DNA of 64,000 nucleotides, taken from the NCBI GenBank assembly GCA_030690265.1, contig JAUYHA010000177.1:1-64000 (forward strand), written 5' to 3'. The position numbers and the translations under genes were made by a program. This document shows positions 7,733-16,043 of this stretch, piece by piece. Every line of letters starts with the position of its first letter. The first letter of the stretch is position 1. This DNA comes from Dehalococcoidales bacterium (lineage in GTDB: Bacteria > Chloroflexota > Dehalococcoidia > Dehalococcoidales > UBA2162). The notes below the pieces were generated by a model, which was not told the DNA's origin, made no database searches, and saw only the letters and a list, made by a program, of their open reading frames with translations.

Positions 7733-9526
7733 TTAACTCTCTATCCCTGGTCCCGCTTCTACTTTAAGCCGAGCCATTTCAGAGTCGAGTTCCCGAATAC
7801 GCTGAGACATCTTCTGCAGTATAAGATAGGCAAAAGAGGGGTCTTCATGAACACGCCGCAGAAAAATGCGTTTATCTATGGTTAGTATTCTCATATCACC
7901 TTTAGCCCGCACAGTTGCCGAGCGCGGCTGCTGCTGAAATAAAGCCATCTCTCCAAATACATCGCCCTCACCTAATACTGACAAAGTCACCTCTTTACCT
8001 TCCCGGGTCACAATTACTTCGCTCTGTCCGGACTGGATTACATACATACAATCCCCGGTCTCTCCTTCGCGTATAATTACTTCCCCATCATGATACAGCC
8101 TGCCCATAGTAGTCTCTTCCATCACTTCCTCCTTCCTGTCTGCTTCCACAGATGATGAGCCTGAGCCAGAGACTATATGCCGGATATAGCCGCCGATAAA
8201 AGCAGGGTGCAGACAACGTATGAACACATCGCGGTAAGGGGCACTTCCGGTGAACATATCCCAGAGTACCATACTCATCCGCCGGTACTTACCTAACTTC
8301 TGCTGCTCGCTTTTTATCATCCGCACCACCCCCCGGCTCAGTAACCGGCTTCTCTTTACTACCTCAACAGCTGCGTAAATAACCCTTCCGAACCGGTTGT
8401 CCCACTTGATAGTTTTGCAGATTGGCCAGTAACCTTCGAAGAAATCTCTTTGCGATATCCCCCTGAAGAGCGCCGTTACCGCAGCTACTTTAGCCGTCCG
8501 GTAGGCTGACCCGATACCGTCTTTATTGAGCCGGCTCATACCAGAGTCACCGATAAGCACCACCCGGTCACCGAAGGGCTGAGTAGCATTACCAAGGCTG
8601 GCATAGGGCGAACAGGAGCAAGTCCCGGCAGTGTGCGAGTCATTGCTGGAAAGATATTTTTGCACCGGCGGACGCTGCATAAATGAATCCACAAACTTAC
8701 CGTCCATCTTATCGCCGATAAGACACATAGTAACAAAATTATCCTTGGGGATAAGAGCAGCAAATTCAAGACCGGGTAAATTCAATAAAAAGGCATGCAT
8801 AGCATTACCCAGGTTATTGGTGACAAACTCGGAGCCGAAAGCAAATTCCATGTTGAAAGTTTTTCTGGCTTTTGGCTTCCGGTATCCAAAGTCCAGCTTC
8901 TCAAAAAGTCCCCCGCTCGGTGAATTTACCCCCACCGCCCCAACAATAAGGTCATACGTACGGGGCTCCCTGCCTTTAGTATGTACCTGAGGTTTCTGTC
9001 CATCCCAGGAAAGGTCAGTTACCCTTTCTTTGATAGCACCGGCTCCCTTTGATACAGCTAAATTCAGTATGTACTCATCAAAACTCTTCACTTTCATATC
9101 TGCAGCTCCCTTAGGCCCGCCACCCCGGTATGTCGTGGCAATTCTCATTTCGCGAAAAGGAGCGTACATAGTAACACTCTCCCTATCGGTATGCAGCAGG
9201 AATGAATTGATACCTCTCTGGACAACATCCGCCGGTAATCTTATGCCTTCTACAGACAAGGACTGCACCAGTGATTCTGAGATTACACCGGCGCACATAT
9301 TACAGCCAACAGGTCCCAGAGCCGAGAACTCCCGGCGTTCGTAAATATCCACCTGAAGACTGATTTCCACGCGACTCGCCATGTGCAAAAGAAAGTAGCT
9401 GAAGAAAGAACCGGCCGGACCACCGCCGATAACTGCTACCCGGGAACCATTATCCAGGGACAGAGACGAATTCTGCTTCATTTCCTGGCTAACTCCTCGA
9501 ACAACCGATTGGTACAAGCCCATCAT
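7733..9526 (-). CDS. Geranylgeranyl-reductase-like FAD oxidoreductase fused to a cyclic-nucleotide-binding domain
   Basis: A ~597-residue fusion. The N-terminal half is an FAD-dependent oxidoreductase of the geranylgeranyl reductase type: Rossmann motif VAVIGGGPAGSFF, a CNMCAG segment near residue 75, and the FAD motif DRVVLIGDSGMSRLNKDGIG. From about residue 470 comes a CAP-type cNMP-binding domain whose phosphate-binding cassette looks intact (FGEMALFQQQPRSATV). The short C-terminal helix may be a coiled coil. GAGGTG precedes the ATGs at 9526 and 9523, so these are preferred over GTG 9529. The start overlaps the MBL stop (TGATG). The substrate is unknown; reduction of a prenyl chain of a quinone or lipid is a possibility. 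Confidence 0.85.
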   Translation of the reverse strand: MMGLYQSVVRGVSQEMKQNSSLSLDNGSRVAVIGGGPAGSFFSYFLLHMASRVEISLQVDIYERREFSALGPVGCNMCAGVISESLVQSLSVEGIRLPADVVQRGINSFLLHTDRESVTMYAPFREMRIATTYRGGGPKGAADMKVKSFDEYILNLAVSKGAGAIKERVTDLSWDGQKPQVHTKGREPRTYDLIVGAVGVNSPSGGLFEKLDFGYRKPKARKTFNMEFAFGSEFVTNNLGNAMHAFLLNLPGLEFAALIPKDNFVTMCLIGDKMDGKFVDSFMQRPPVQKYLSSNDSHTAGTCSCSPYASLGNATQPFGDRVVLIGDSGMSRLNKDGIGSAYRTAKVAAVTALFRGISQRDFFEGYWPICKTIKWDNRFGRVIYAAVEVVKRSRLLSRGVVRMIKSEQQKLGKYRRMSMVLWDMFTGSAPYRDVFIRCLHPAFIGGYIRHIVSGSGSSSVEADRKEEVMEETTMGRLYHDGEVIIREGETGDCMYVIQSGQSEVIVTREGKEVTLSVLGEGDVFGEMALFQQQPRSATVRAKGDMRILTIDKRIFLRRVHEDPSFAYLILQKMSQRIRELDSEMARLKVEAGPGIES

Positions 9527-10284
9527 CACACCTCATACGTGTGGCATGATTCAGCCAATTCCACCCAACCGCCGAATTCCCGGGCGGCTCTTTCCAGGCA
9601 GGAAGCCCGAGAGCAGGTTGACCAGATATGCGTCAGTAATACATGCCTGGCTCCCGCTTCTCTGGCAATCCGGCCGGACTGCTCGGGGGTCAGATGCCCC
9701 CAGCTAACGTCTTTTTTACTTTCCAAACATGCTCCCGTATTACATATAAATAGCTCAGCATCCCTGGCAATCTCAATCAGTTCCGGACATGGTCCTGAGT
9801 CCGAAGAATAGGAAAGTTTTTTACTCCCGGTTACCGTGATACCAAAGGAAGGAATATAGTGGTAAACAGGGGTAAATTGAAACTTGAGACCGTCCAGCTC
9901 CAGCGGCTCTCCCGGATTATATTCAGAAACCCTGAAAGCGTCTTCAAAAAAATTGTCCGTCTCACTGAATGGCAGTGTAACCTGCCTCAACACATCAATG
10001 CCGCCAGGCGGCAGATGCAGCCGGGGCCTGGGCATATTATTACTCTCAATCCCGTAGCAAAGGGCATAGCGGTAGGGTATCAGGTCCAAAAAGTGGTCGG
10101 CATGCATGTGGGATATTACTATATCAGATATAGCGGTCAACTCGTGATATTTCTGCAGATAATTTAGCACGCCGGTACCACATTCCACCAGAACCGTTGC
10201 TCTGTCTGTCTCCACCAAGAATCCAGAACATGCCTCCCCGGCACCCGGGCAGGCGGCACCCGTGCCTAAAATCGTAACCCTCAA
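9526..10284 (-). CDS. MBL-fold metallohydrolase, RNase Z-like
   Basis: A 252-residue metallo-beta-lactamase-fold protein with the zinc motif SHMHADHFLDL and downstream ligands in SSDSGPCPE and LLTHIWS. The GHLTPEQSGRIAREAGA segment is typical of RNase Z/YhfI-like enzymes. The usual E-A-T of that family before GHLT is replaced (FICNTGA), so tRNA processing should not be assumed. Start is TTG at 10284 behind a very strong AGGAGGAG site; no ATG fits. It is the first gene of the operon leading into the flavoprotein fusion, channel and NADH dehydrogenase. Confidence 0.8.
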   Translation of the reverse strand: MRVTILGTGAACPGAGEACSGFLVETDRATVLVECGTGVLNYLQKYHELTAISDIVISHMHADHFLDLIPYRYALCYGIESNNMPRPRLHLPPGGIDVLRQVTLPFSETDNFFEDAFRVSEYNPGEPLELDGLKFQFTPVYHYIPSFGITVTGSKKLSYSSDSGPCPELIEIARDAELFICNTGACLESKKDVSWGHLTPEQSGRIAREAGARHVLLTHIWSTCSRASCLERAAREFGGWVELAESCHTYEV

Positions 10285-10315
10285 TTCTCCTCCTAGATTA
10301 TTTTAAACTCAAAAT

Positions 10316-10344
10316 ATTATACAGTATCGGGTAATAAACGCCAA
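10316..10344 (-). promoter_or_regulatory. Probable sigma-70 promoter of the MBL/flavoprotein/channel operon
   Basis: On the minus strand TTGGCG (10344-10339) and TATAAT (10321-10316) are spaced 17 bp apart, 32 bp upstream of the TTG start of the MBL gene. It lies in the 144-bp gap after oppF, which shows that the two clusters are separate transcription units. Confidence 0.75.
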
Positions 10345-10428
10345 GCGGGTTGGCATTTGAAAGATAGGTGGTATACATCCTATCCTGGTAGGCCGGCCCC
10401 CCGTATGTATAGCACGAAAATCCTAGCT

Positions 10429-11415
10429 TCACGGCCAGGACATCTCATGAAGAAGGCAGGCAACTTGATGAGAGCCTCCGGCATCTTTAAGTAGCGGAAC
10501 AACACTTGAACATTGCTCAAAGGCATGGCGGCAGCGTGGATGAAAAACACAGCCACCCGGTAAGCTTGCAGAGCCAGCCACTTCCCCTTTGAGCAGGATA
10601 ACATCCCGTTTTGCTTCTATATCAGGGTCTGGAATGGGCACGGCTGAGAGTAACGCCTGTGTATAGGGGTGCAATGGCGAGTTATAAAGCTCATCCCGGC
10701 TGGAGATTTCCATAATTTTCCCCAGATACATTACCATTACCCGGTCGCTGATGTGGCGCACTACTGAAATGTCATGGGAAATGAAGAGATAGCCAATGCC
10801 AAATTGCTCCTGTAAGTCATCAAGAAGGTTGATAATCTGGGCCTGTATTGAAACATCCAGGGCTGATATCGGCTCGTCGCAAATGATAAAGTCGGGTTGC
10901 AGGGCCAGCGCCCGGGCAATACCAAGGCGCTGACGCTGTCCACCACTGAACTCGTGGGGATAGCGGTCTGCCATGTTAGCAGAGAGTCCCACCATATTCA
11001 GGAGTTCGGAGATGCGTTCCCGGTAGTTCCCGGTTTTGCCATGTATGCGTAATGGCTCGCCGATTATATCTGTGGCGGTGAAGCGGGGATTGAGTGAATC
11101 ATAAGGGTCTTGAAAAATAACCTGTAGTTTTTGGCGCATCGGGCGCAGTGCCTTATCCGAGAGCTGGCACAGGTCAATCCCTTTAAAGAGCACTTCACCC
11201 TGCGTAGGCCGGTAGAGCTGTAATATACACTTGCCCAGAGTAGTCTTTCCACAACCACTCTCCCCGACCAGCCCCAGTGTTTCCCCTGCCTTAACCTTAA
11301 AACTTACCCCATCCACCACTTTCGCATCACCCGTCTCCTTCCGGCGGAATAATCCTGAGCCCGCCGGAAAAGACTTGGTAAGATTATTAACTTCAAGTAT
11401 TATTTCTTCTGCCAC
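10429..11415 (-). CDS. oppF: Oligopeptide/dipeptide ABC transporter ATP-binding protein (OppF/DppF)
   Basis: A 328-residue ATPase that drives peptide import with OppD. Walker A is GLVGESGCGKTTLGK, the signature is HEFSGGQRQRLGIARAL, and Walker B is FIICDEPISALD. The C-terminal oligopeptide-transporter extension with conserved cysteines (GGCVFHPRCRHAFEQC) is present, as in the OppD/OppF pair, where it can hold an iron-sulfur cluster. The start overlaps the oppD end by 16 nt. It is last in the opp operon. Confidence 0.93.
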   Translation of the reverse strand: MAEEIILEVNNLTKSFPAGSGLFRRKETGDAKVVDGVSFKVKAGETLGLVGESGCGKTTLGKCILQLYRPTQGEVLFKGIDLCQLSDKALRPMRQKLQVIFQDPYDSLNPRFTATDIIGEPLRIHGKTGNYRERISELLNMVGLSANMADRYPHEFSGGQRQRLGIARALALQPDFIICDEPISALDVSIQAQIINLLDDLQEQFGIGYLFISHDISVVRHISDRVMVMYLGKIMEISSRDELYNSPLHPYTQALLSAVPIPDPDIEAKRDVILLKGEVAGSASLPGGCVFHPRCRHAFEQCSSVVPLLKDAGGSHQVACLLHEMSWP

Positions 11416-12395
11416 GGTTTAACACCCTCTTGAGCTCTAATACAAGCTGAATAATGGCTGCCGGAGACTGGCAGGAGCACGGCTTCACCCTGCTGGCATT
11501 CAGTGCCCTGATGAGCACAACGGGGGCCAAAAGAGCATCCTCTGTAGAAGCTAATTAAATCCGGCGGTTGCCCCTCAATCGGCTTCAGTCTGCTCCGAAC
11601 CGACTCATTTAGACGAGGCACTGAAGCCAGTAAGCCCGCGGTATAGGGATGAGCGGGGTTCTTGTAGACTTCTCCGGTAAGCCCATATTCGACGACCTGT
11701 CCGGCATACATGACATATATGCGATGGGCATAGCGGGCTACTACTCCCAGATTGTGGGTAATTAGGATAAGAGCCATCTTTAATTCTTCGGTAATATTGC
11801 GGATAATTTCCAGAAGCTGGGCCTGGATGGTTACATCCAGGGCGGTGGTGGGTTCGTCGGCAATGATAAGTTTCGGCTGGCAGGATATAGCCATCGCAAT
11901 CATAACCCGCTGGCGCATCCCGCCGCTGAATTGATGGGGGTAGTTTTTCGCCCGCTCTCGGGGCTGGGGAATTTCCATCAGATTGAGAAGCCGGACTGTC
12001 TCATTAAAAGCTTCTTGCTTGGTCATATGCCGGTGGAACTCCAGGGCTTCGGAAATCTGGCGGCCCACGGTCAGCACTGGATTCAAAGAGGTCATCGGCT
12101 CCTGGAAAACCATTGAAATGCTAGCTCCTCTTATCCGGCGCAGTTCCTCATTAGAGATTTTCAAAAGGTCAGTGCCGTCAAAGATAACCTCGCCGGAGAG
12201 AATCTTGCCCGGCGGCTCTTTAATCAGGCGCAGGATAGATAGGGCACTCACCGTTTTCCCGCAGCCACTCTCACCCACCAGAGCCACCGTCTCACCTTCA
12301 GCGACAGCATAGGAAACGCCGTTGACTGCCTTAACTATGCCGTCCTGAGTGTAGAAATGGGTTGTCAGATTGCGAACTTGCAGAATGTTTGACAT
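11400..12395 (-). CDS. oppD: Oligopeptide/dipeptide ABC transporter ATP-binding protein (OppD/DppD)
   Basis: A 331-residue ATPase with Walker A ALVGESGCGKTVSAL, signature HQFSGGMRQRVMIAMAI and Walker B LIIADEPTTALD. The C-terminal region has the family cysteine pattern (CSFGPRCAHQGTEC). It pairs with OppF as a heterodimer under the OppBC permease. It follows oppC by 2 nt. Confidence 0.94.
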   Translation of the reverse strand: MSNILQVRNLTTHFYTQDGIVKAVNGVSYAVAEGETVALVGESGCGKTVSALSILRLIKEPPGKILSGEVIFDGTDLLKISNEELRRIRGASISMVFQEPMTSLNPVLTVGRQISEALEFHRHMTKQEAFNETVRLLNLMEIPQPRERAKNYPHQFSGGMRQRVMIAMAISCQPKLIIADEPTTALDVTIQAQLLEIIRNITEELKMALILITHNLGVVARYAHRIYVMYAGQVVEYGLTGEVYKNPAHPYTAGLLASVPRLNESVRSRLKPIEGQPPDLISFYRGCSFGPRCAHQGTECQQGEAVLLPVSGSHYSACIRAQEGVKPWQKK

Positions 12396-12397
12396 AT

Positions 12398-13270
12398 TTA
12401 TCGCCTCAACCTCGGGTCCAGGGCATCTCTTAAACCATCCCCCGAGAAGGTGAAGGCAAGCATCAAAATACCAATTGCCAGAGCGGGAAAGACTATCAGA
12501 TGGGGTGCGGCGAAGATAACATCATAGCCATCACGAATCATCGTCCCCCAGCTGGGAGTAGGCGGCTTAACCCCGATACCGATATAGCTCAGAGCCGCCT
12601 CAGCAAAGATAGCCCTGGGTATATTAAAGGTAGTTGCCACTATTATCGGCCCCAGTGAGTTAGGCAGCAGGTGCCGCAGGGTAATGTAGCGCCCATTCCC
12701 GCCCATAGCCCGTGCCGCAGAAACGAAGTCTCGTCCTTTCAGAGCCAGTACCTGCCCGCGGGTCAAGCGGGCGATATTAACCCAGGCGGCCAGGCCAATT
12801 GCCAGGAAAATCATGTAGATACTACCGCCGAGGACGGCACGAAGCAGGATAATGAGCAGGATGTCAGGAAAAGCATACATGACATCAACAAAACGCATCA
12901 GGGTATTGTCTATCCTGCCGCCGGTGTAACCGGCAAAAGCACCGATGGGTATCCCTACAATCAAAACGATAAGCTGGGTAAAAATACCCACCGCTAAAGA
13001 GGTGCGGGCACCGTAGAGCAGACGGGTGAAAACATCACGCCCCAGAGCATCTGTCCCGATGAAGTGATTAAAGCTGGGGCTCTCCAGAATGGCATTCAAG
13101 TTTTGCTGGTCATAAGCATAGCTGGTTATCAGCGGAGCAAGTATGGCACTAAGGCTAATCAGCAGAATAACAATAGCCCCGGCTACGGCCAGACGGTTCC
13201 GTCTCAGTCGTATCCAGGCATCACCCCATAAAGTATGATGAGGGCGTGCTGTTTCTACGGCTACGCTCAT
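12398..13270 (-). CDS. oppC: Oligopeptide/dipeptide ABC transporter permease (OppC/DppC)
   Basis: A 290-residue inner-membrane permease. It has an N-terminal OppC_N segment with the first TM helix (AGAIVILLISLSAILAPLI) and the conserved motif HFIGTDALGRDVFTRLLYGAR. The EAA loop that docks the ATPase is SAARAMGGNGRYITLRHLLPN. About six TM helices are expected. It lies 8 nt after oppB. Confidence 0.94.
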   Translation of the reverse strand: MSVAVETARPHHTLWGDAWIRLRRNRLAVAGAIVILLISLSAILAPLITSYAYDQQNLNAILESPSFNHFIGTDALGRDVFTRLLYGARTSLAVGIFTQLIVLIVGIPIGAFAGYTGGRIDNTLMRFVDVMYAFPDILLIILLRAVLGGSIYMIFLAIGLAAWVNIARLTRGQVLALKGRDFVSAARAMGGNGRYITLRHLLPNSLGPIIVATTFNIPRAIFAEAALSYIGIGVKPPTPSWGTMIRDGYDVIFAAPHLIVFPALAIGILMLAFTFSGDGLRDALDPRLRR

Positions 13271-13278
13271 TTTACTCC

Positions 13279-14196
13279 TCAGTTATAACGGATGCGCGGG
13301 TCTATCACCGAGTATAATATGTCCACCGCCAGGTTCACCACGGCGACGGCAAAAGCATAAAAAAGTATGGCTCCCATAATAAGACCGTAATCACGGGCGA
13401 AAACACCCTGAACAAATAAGCGGCCAATACCCGGGATAGAAAACAGGCTCTCAATGATGAAAGAGCCGGAAATTAAAAAAGCCAGCTCCGGTCCGGCAAT
13501 AGTGACTACCGGAATTAAAGCATTTCTCAAAATATGACGGAGCAATATAATTCGCTCGGTAAGGCCCTTTGACCGGGCGGTACGTATATAGTCCTGCTGA
13601 ATTACTTCCAGCATACCAGCCCTCATAATTCGGGCGATATAAGCCGCCGGGAGCGCCGCCAGAGCAAAAGCCGGCATAATAATCTTCTGAACAGTACCCC
13701 ACCCACCTGTAGGAAGCCAGTGCAGCACCACTGAAAATATTATTATCAGCAAAATACCCAGAACGAAGCCGGGAATACTGACGAAGATTGTTGATAATAA
13801 AACCGAGGCGTAGTCTACAACCGAGTTCTGCCTCAGGGCAGCTGCTGCTCCCAGAGGAATGCCGATGATGAGAGCAATGGCAAAGGCAGCAAAACCCAGG
13901 GTGACTGTCTTGGGTAAGCCTTGAAGCAAGATTTGAGTGACACCCCGGTCCTGATAAGAATACGAAACGCCGAGGTCTCCACGAACGGCATTCCAGATGA
14001 AGTCCCCGAACTGGACAAGGAACGGTTTGTCCAGCCCGTATTTCTGGTTCAGGTTAGCCACTACCTGCGGGTCCAGTTGTTTTTCCTCATCCCATGGCCC
14101 GCCCGGTACCAGATGCATCAGGGAGAAGGTAATAAAAGCTACCACCAGAAGGACAAGACAAAGCCAGAGAAAACGGTACGCCAAGTATTTGGGCAT
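13279..14196 (-). CDS. oppB: Oligopeptide/dipeptide ABC transporter permease (OppB/DppB)
   Basis: A ~305-residue permease beginning with a TM helix (LWLCLVLLVVAFITFSLMHLVPGGPW) and the family DP/PGDP-type loop. The EAA motif is YIRTARSKGLTERIILLRHILRNALIP. The track extends the start to 14247, but that adds residues encoded by the 14212-14246 stem-loop. OppB proteins normally begin as here at MPKYLAYRF, so ATG 14196 is preferred. Confidence 0.92.
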   Translation of the reverse strand: MPKYLAYRFLWLCLVLLVVAFITFSLMHLVPGGPWDEEKQLDPQVVANLNQKYGLDKPFLVQFGDFIWNAVRGDLGVSYSYQDRGVTQILLQGLPKTVTLGFAAFAIALIIGIPLGAAAALRQNSVVDYASVLLSTIFVSIPGFVLGILLIIIFSVVLHWLPTGGWGTVQKIIMPAFALAALPAAYIARIMRAGMLEVIQQDYIRTARSKGLTERIILLRHILRNALIPVVTIAGPELAFLISGSFIIESLFSIPGIGRLFVQGVFARDYGLIMGAILFYAFAVAVVNLAVDILYSVIDPRIRYN

Positions 14197-14211
14197 TTCT
14201 TCAAAAACCAA

Positions 14212-14246
14212 TGGACTCGGCGGGTTAGCTTTATCCGCCGAGTCCA
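14212..14246 (-). terminator. Stem-loop between oppA and oppB (attenuator or mRNA-stabilising hairpin)
   Basis: A perfect 12-bp inverted repeat (TGGACTCGGCGG / CCGCCGAGTCCA) with an 11-nt loop lies in the oppA-oppB gap. On the minus strand it is followed by TTGGTTTTTG. This placement resembles hairpins that let the binding protein be made in excess over its permease. Confidence 0.75.
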
Positions 14247-14274
14247 ATCTTAACCTGATATCTGGTCTGGGTGC

Positions 14275-15927
14275 CTATTGCCCAATGTAAATCTCTCTGA
14301 GGAACATATCTCCGGCAACCCGACCATCCATCCCGGTAGTCTTGAGTCCTTTAACGGAAGGTTTATATAAGACGAACCGCTCGCGGTAGTACATCGGGAT
14401 TATCGGCACATCCTCCATTACCATTCGCTGAGCATCAGCCAGCAACTGAAGCCGTTTGTTATTATTCAATTCTGCCTTCGCCTGCTCAACAATATCATCA
14501 AACTGCTGATTGCTGTACATGGTAAGGTTATTCCCGGCCCCGGTACCGAAAAGTTCAGGCAGGAAATTATCGGGGTCCGGATAGTCAGCTCCCCAGGAAA
14601 TCCAGATTAGATTGTGGCCTCCTCCCAGGAATAGCTGAACGAAAGACTTGGGCTCCATAGGTTCCAGAGCAATATCTATCCCCAGGCCGTCTTTTAACTG
14701 TCCCTGCAAAAACTCGGCAATCAGCCTGTTACCGCTGGCGTCTGCGTACTGGAATTTAAGTTCCGGCAGTGTGCTTATGTCAGCATAGCCAGCTTCAGCC
14801 AGAAGCTGTTTGGCTTTGTCAAGGTTAAATTCGTACTCCTTGCCCAGTTTAGAATCGTATCCGGGCATACCGGGCGGTACCCAGCTGTATGCCGGCTCCC
14901 CGACTCCATCTCTAACCTTGTCCACAAAGGAAACCCGGTCAATGGCAGTTGCCAGCGCCTGACGCAGCTTGAGATTGTCAAAAGGAGGCTTGCTGACATT
15001 GAAGAAGAAGGCGTAAGTTCTCAGTTCAGGGTAACGTACAATCTCCTGACTCAGTATGGGGTCAGCCATAGTAGCTTTCTCCGTTCCCGGAGGCACATTG
15101 CTCATTTCAAGCTCATCGTTTCTATAGGCGGCCAGCTCAGCATTGACATCGGTAATCATTTTCAACTGGATTTCGGTCAACTTCGGTTTGCTCCCCCAGT
15201 AGTTGGGGTTTGCTTTCAGGGTTATGTGGTCCTGGTGAAGCCACTCGCTGAGCACAAAGGGGCCATTACCGATATAATTTGGCGGTTCTGTCCAGCTAGC
15301 CCCGTGCTGAGTGATGATGTCTTCGCGCACAGGGTAAGTAGGCCATAGTGCCATGAGCTGTAAAAATGTGGGACGGGGTTGAACCAGTGTAATTTGAATG
15401 GTCTGCTCATCAATAGCCTCAACGCCGACAGCATCCCTCAGGTTCGCCCTGGCGGCTTCATCCTGGTCGGCAGCCCCGTTATATTCCTTGGCGCCGGCAA
15501 TATCAAAATAGAAAGAGGCATACTTTGCCGCCAGCTCCGGGCTCAACATACGCTTGATACTGTACTCAACGTCCGATGCAGTAACTTCTTCACCGTCGCT
15601 CCAGGTAACACCATCACGTAACTTGAAAGTGTAGGTCTTGCCATCAGCCGATATTCCGTTGTTGCCGACGGAAGGGACTTCCCGGGCTACCACCGCTTTT
15701 AAGGTAAGGTCCTGGTTAAAGCCGAGCAGTCCATCAAAGACCTGCATAATGACGGTCCTCTGGTTAGCCACAGAAGCAAGATTAGGGTCAATAGTGGCCG
15801 GTTCCCCGCTGATATTGACTCTCAGTATTTGCTCACTGGCGGGAGCCTGCCCTCCGCAAGCCCCCAGAAGCAGAACCAAGACTATAAGACACACAGAACT
15901 CAGATAGATAAGCGTTTTCTTCTTCAT
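14275..15927 (-). CDS. oppA: Peptide-binding lipoprotein of the Opp/Dpp ABC transporter
   Basis: A 550-residue solute-binding protein (SBP family 5). It begins with a lipoprotein signal (LIVLVLLLGAC, lipobox LGAC), so the mature N-terminal cysteine should be lipidated and anchor it at the outer face of the membrane. SBP_5 features include ISADGKTYTFKLRDGVTWSDG, PLEFN-like peptide-bed segments and a C-terminal LLADAQRMVMEDVPIIPMYY. It heads the operon. Specificity cannot be told from sequence: oligopeptide, dipeptide or nickel-chelate are all possible in this family. Confidence 0.93.
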   Translation of the reverse strand: MKKKTLIYLSSVCLIVLVLLLGACGGQAPASEQILRVNISGEPATIDPNLASVANQRTVIMQVFDGLLGFNQDLTLKAVVAREVPSVGNNGISADGKTYTFKLRDGVTWSDGEEVTASDVEYSIKRMLSPELAAKYASFYFDIAGAKEYNGAADQDEAARANLRDAVGVEAIDEQTIQITLVQPRPTFLQLMALWPTYPVREDIITQHGASWTEPPNYIGNGPFVLSEWLHQDHITLKANPNYWGSKPKLTEIQLKMITDVNAELAAYRNDELEMSNVPPGTEKATMADPILSQEIVRYPELRTYAFFFNVSKPPFDNLKLRQALATAIDRVSFVDKVRDGVGEPAYSWVPPGMPGYDSKLGKEYEFNLDKAKQLLAEAGYADISTLPELKFQYADASGNRLIAEFLQGQLKDGLGIDIALEPMEPKSFVQLFLGGGHNLIWISWGADYPDPDNFLPELFGTGAGNNLTMYSNQQFDDIVEQAKAELNNNKRLQLLADAQRMVMEDVPIIPMYYRERFVLYKPSVKGLKTTGMDGRVAGDMFLREIYIGQ

Positions 15928-15977
15928 ATTTCCCCCTTGTCAGGAGACCGTATTCTCCAGTATCGTGTTGTCTAAAG

Positions 15978-16026
15978 TTAACAGTAACCAACCACCCAGT
16001 CAAGAAGGATGGTTGGTTACTGTTAA
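15978..16026 (-). terminator. Terminator after the giant surface-protein gene
   Basis: A perfect 17-bp inverted repeat (TTAACAGTAACCAACCA / TGGTTGGTTACTGTTAA) with a 15-nt loop, 18 bp after the stop of the 1725-residue gene. The T-tract on the minus strand is weak (CTTTAG), so efficiency is uncertain. A possible oppA promoter (TTGACT-17-TAACTT, minus) would lie partly inside it. Confidence 0.7.
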
Positions 16027-16043
16027 TGTACTTTTACAGATGA

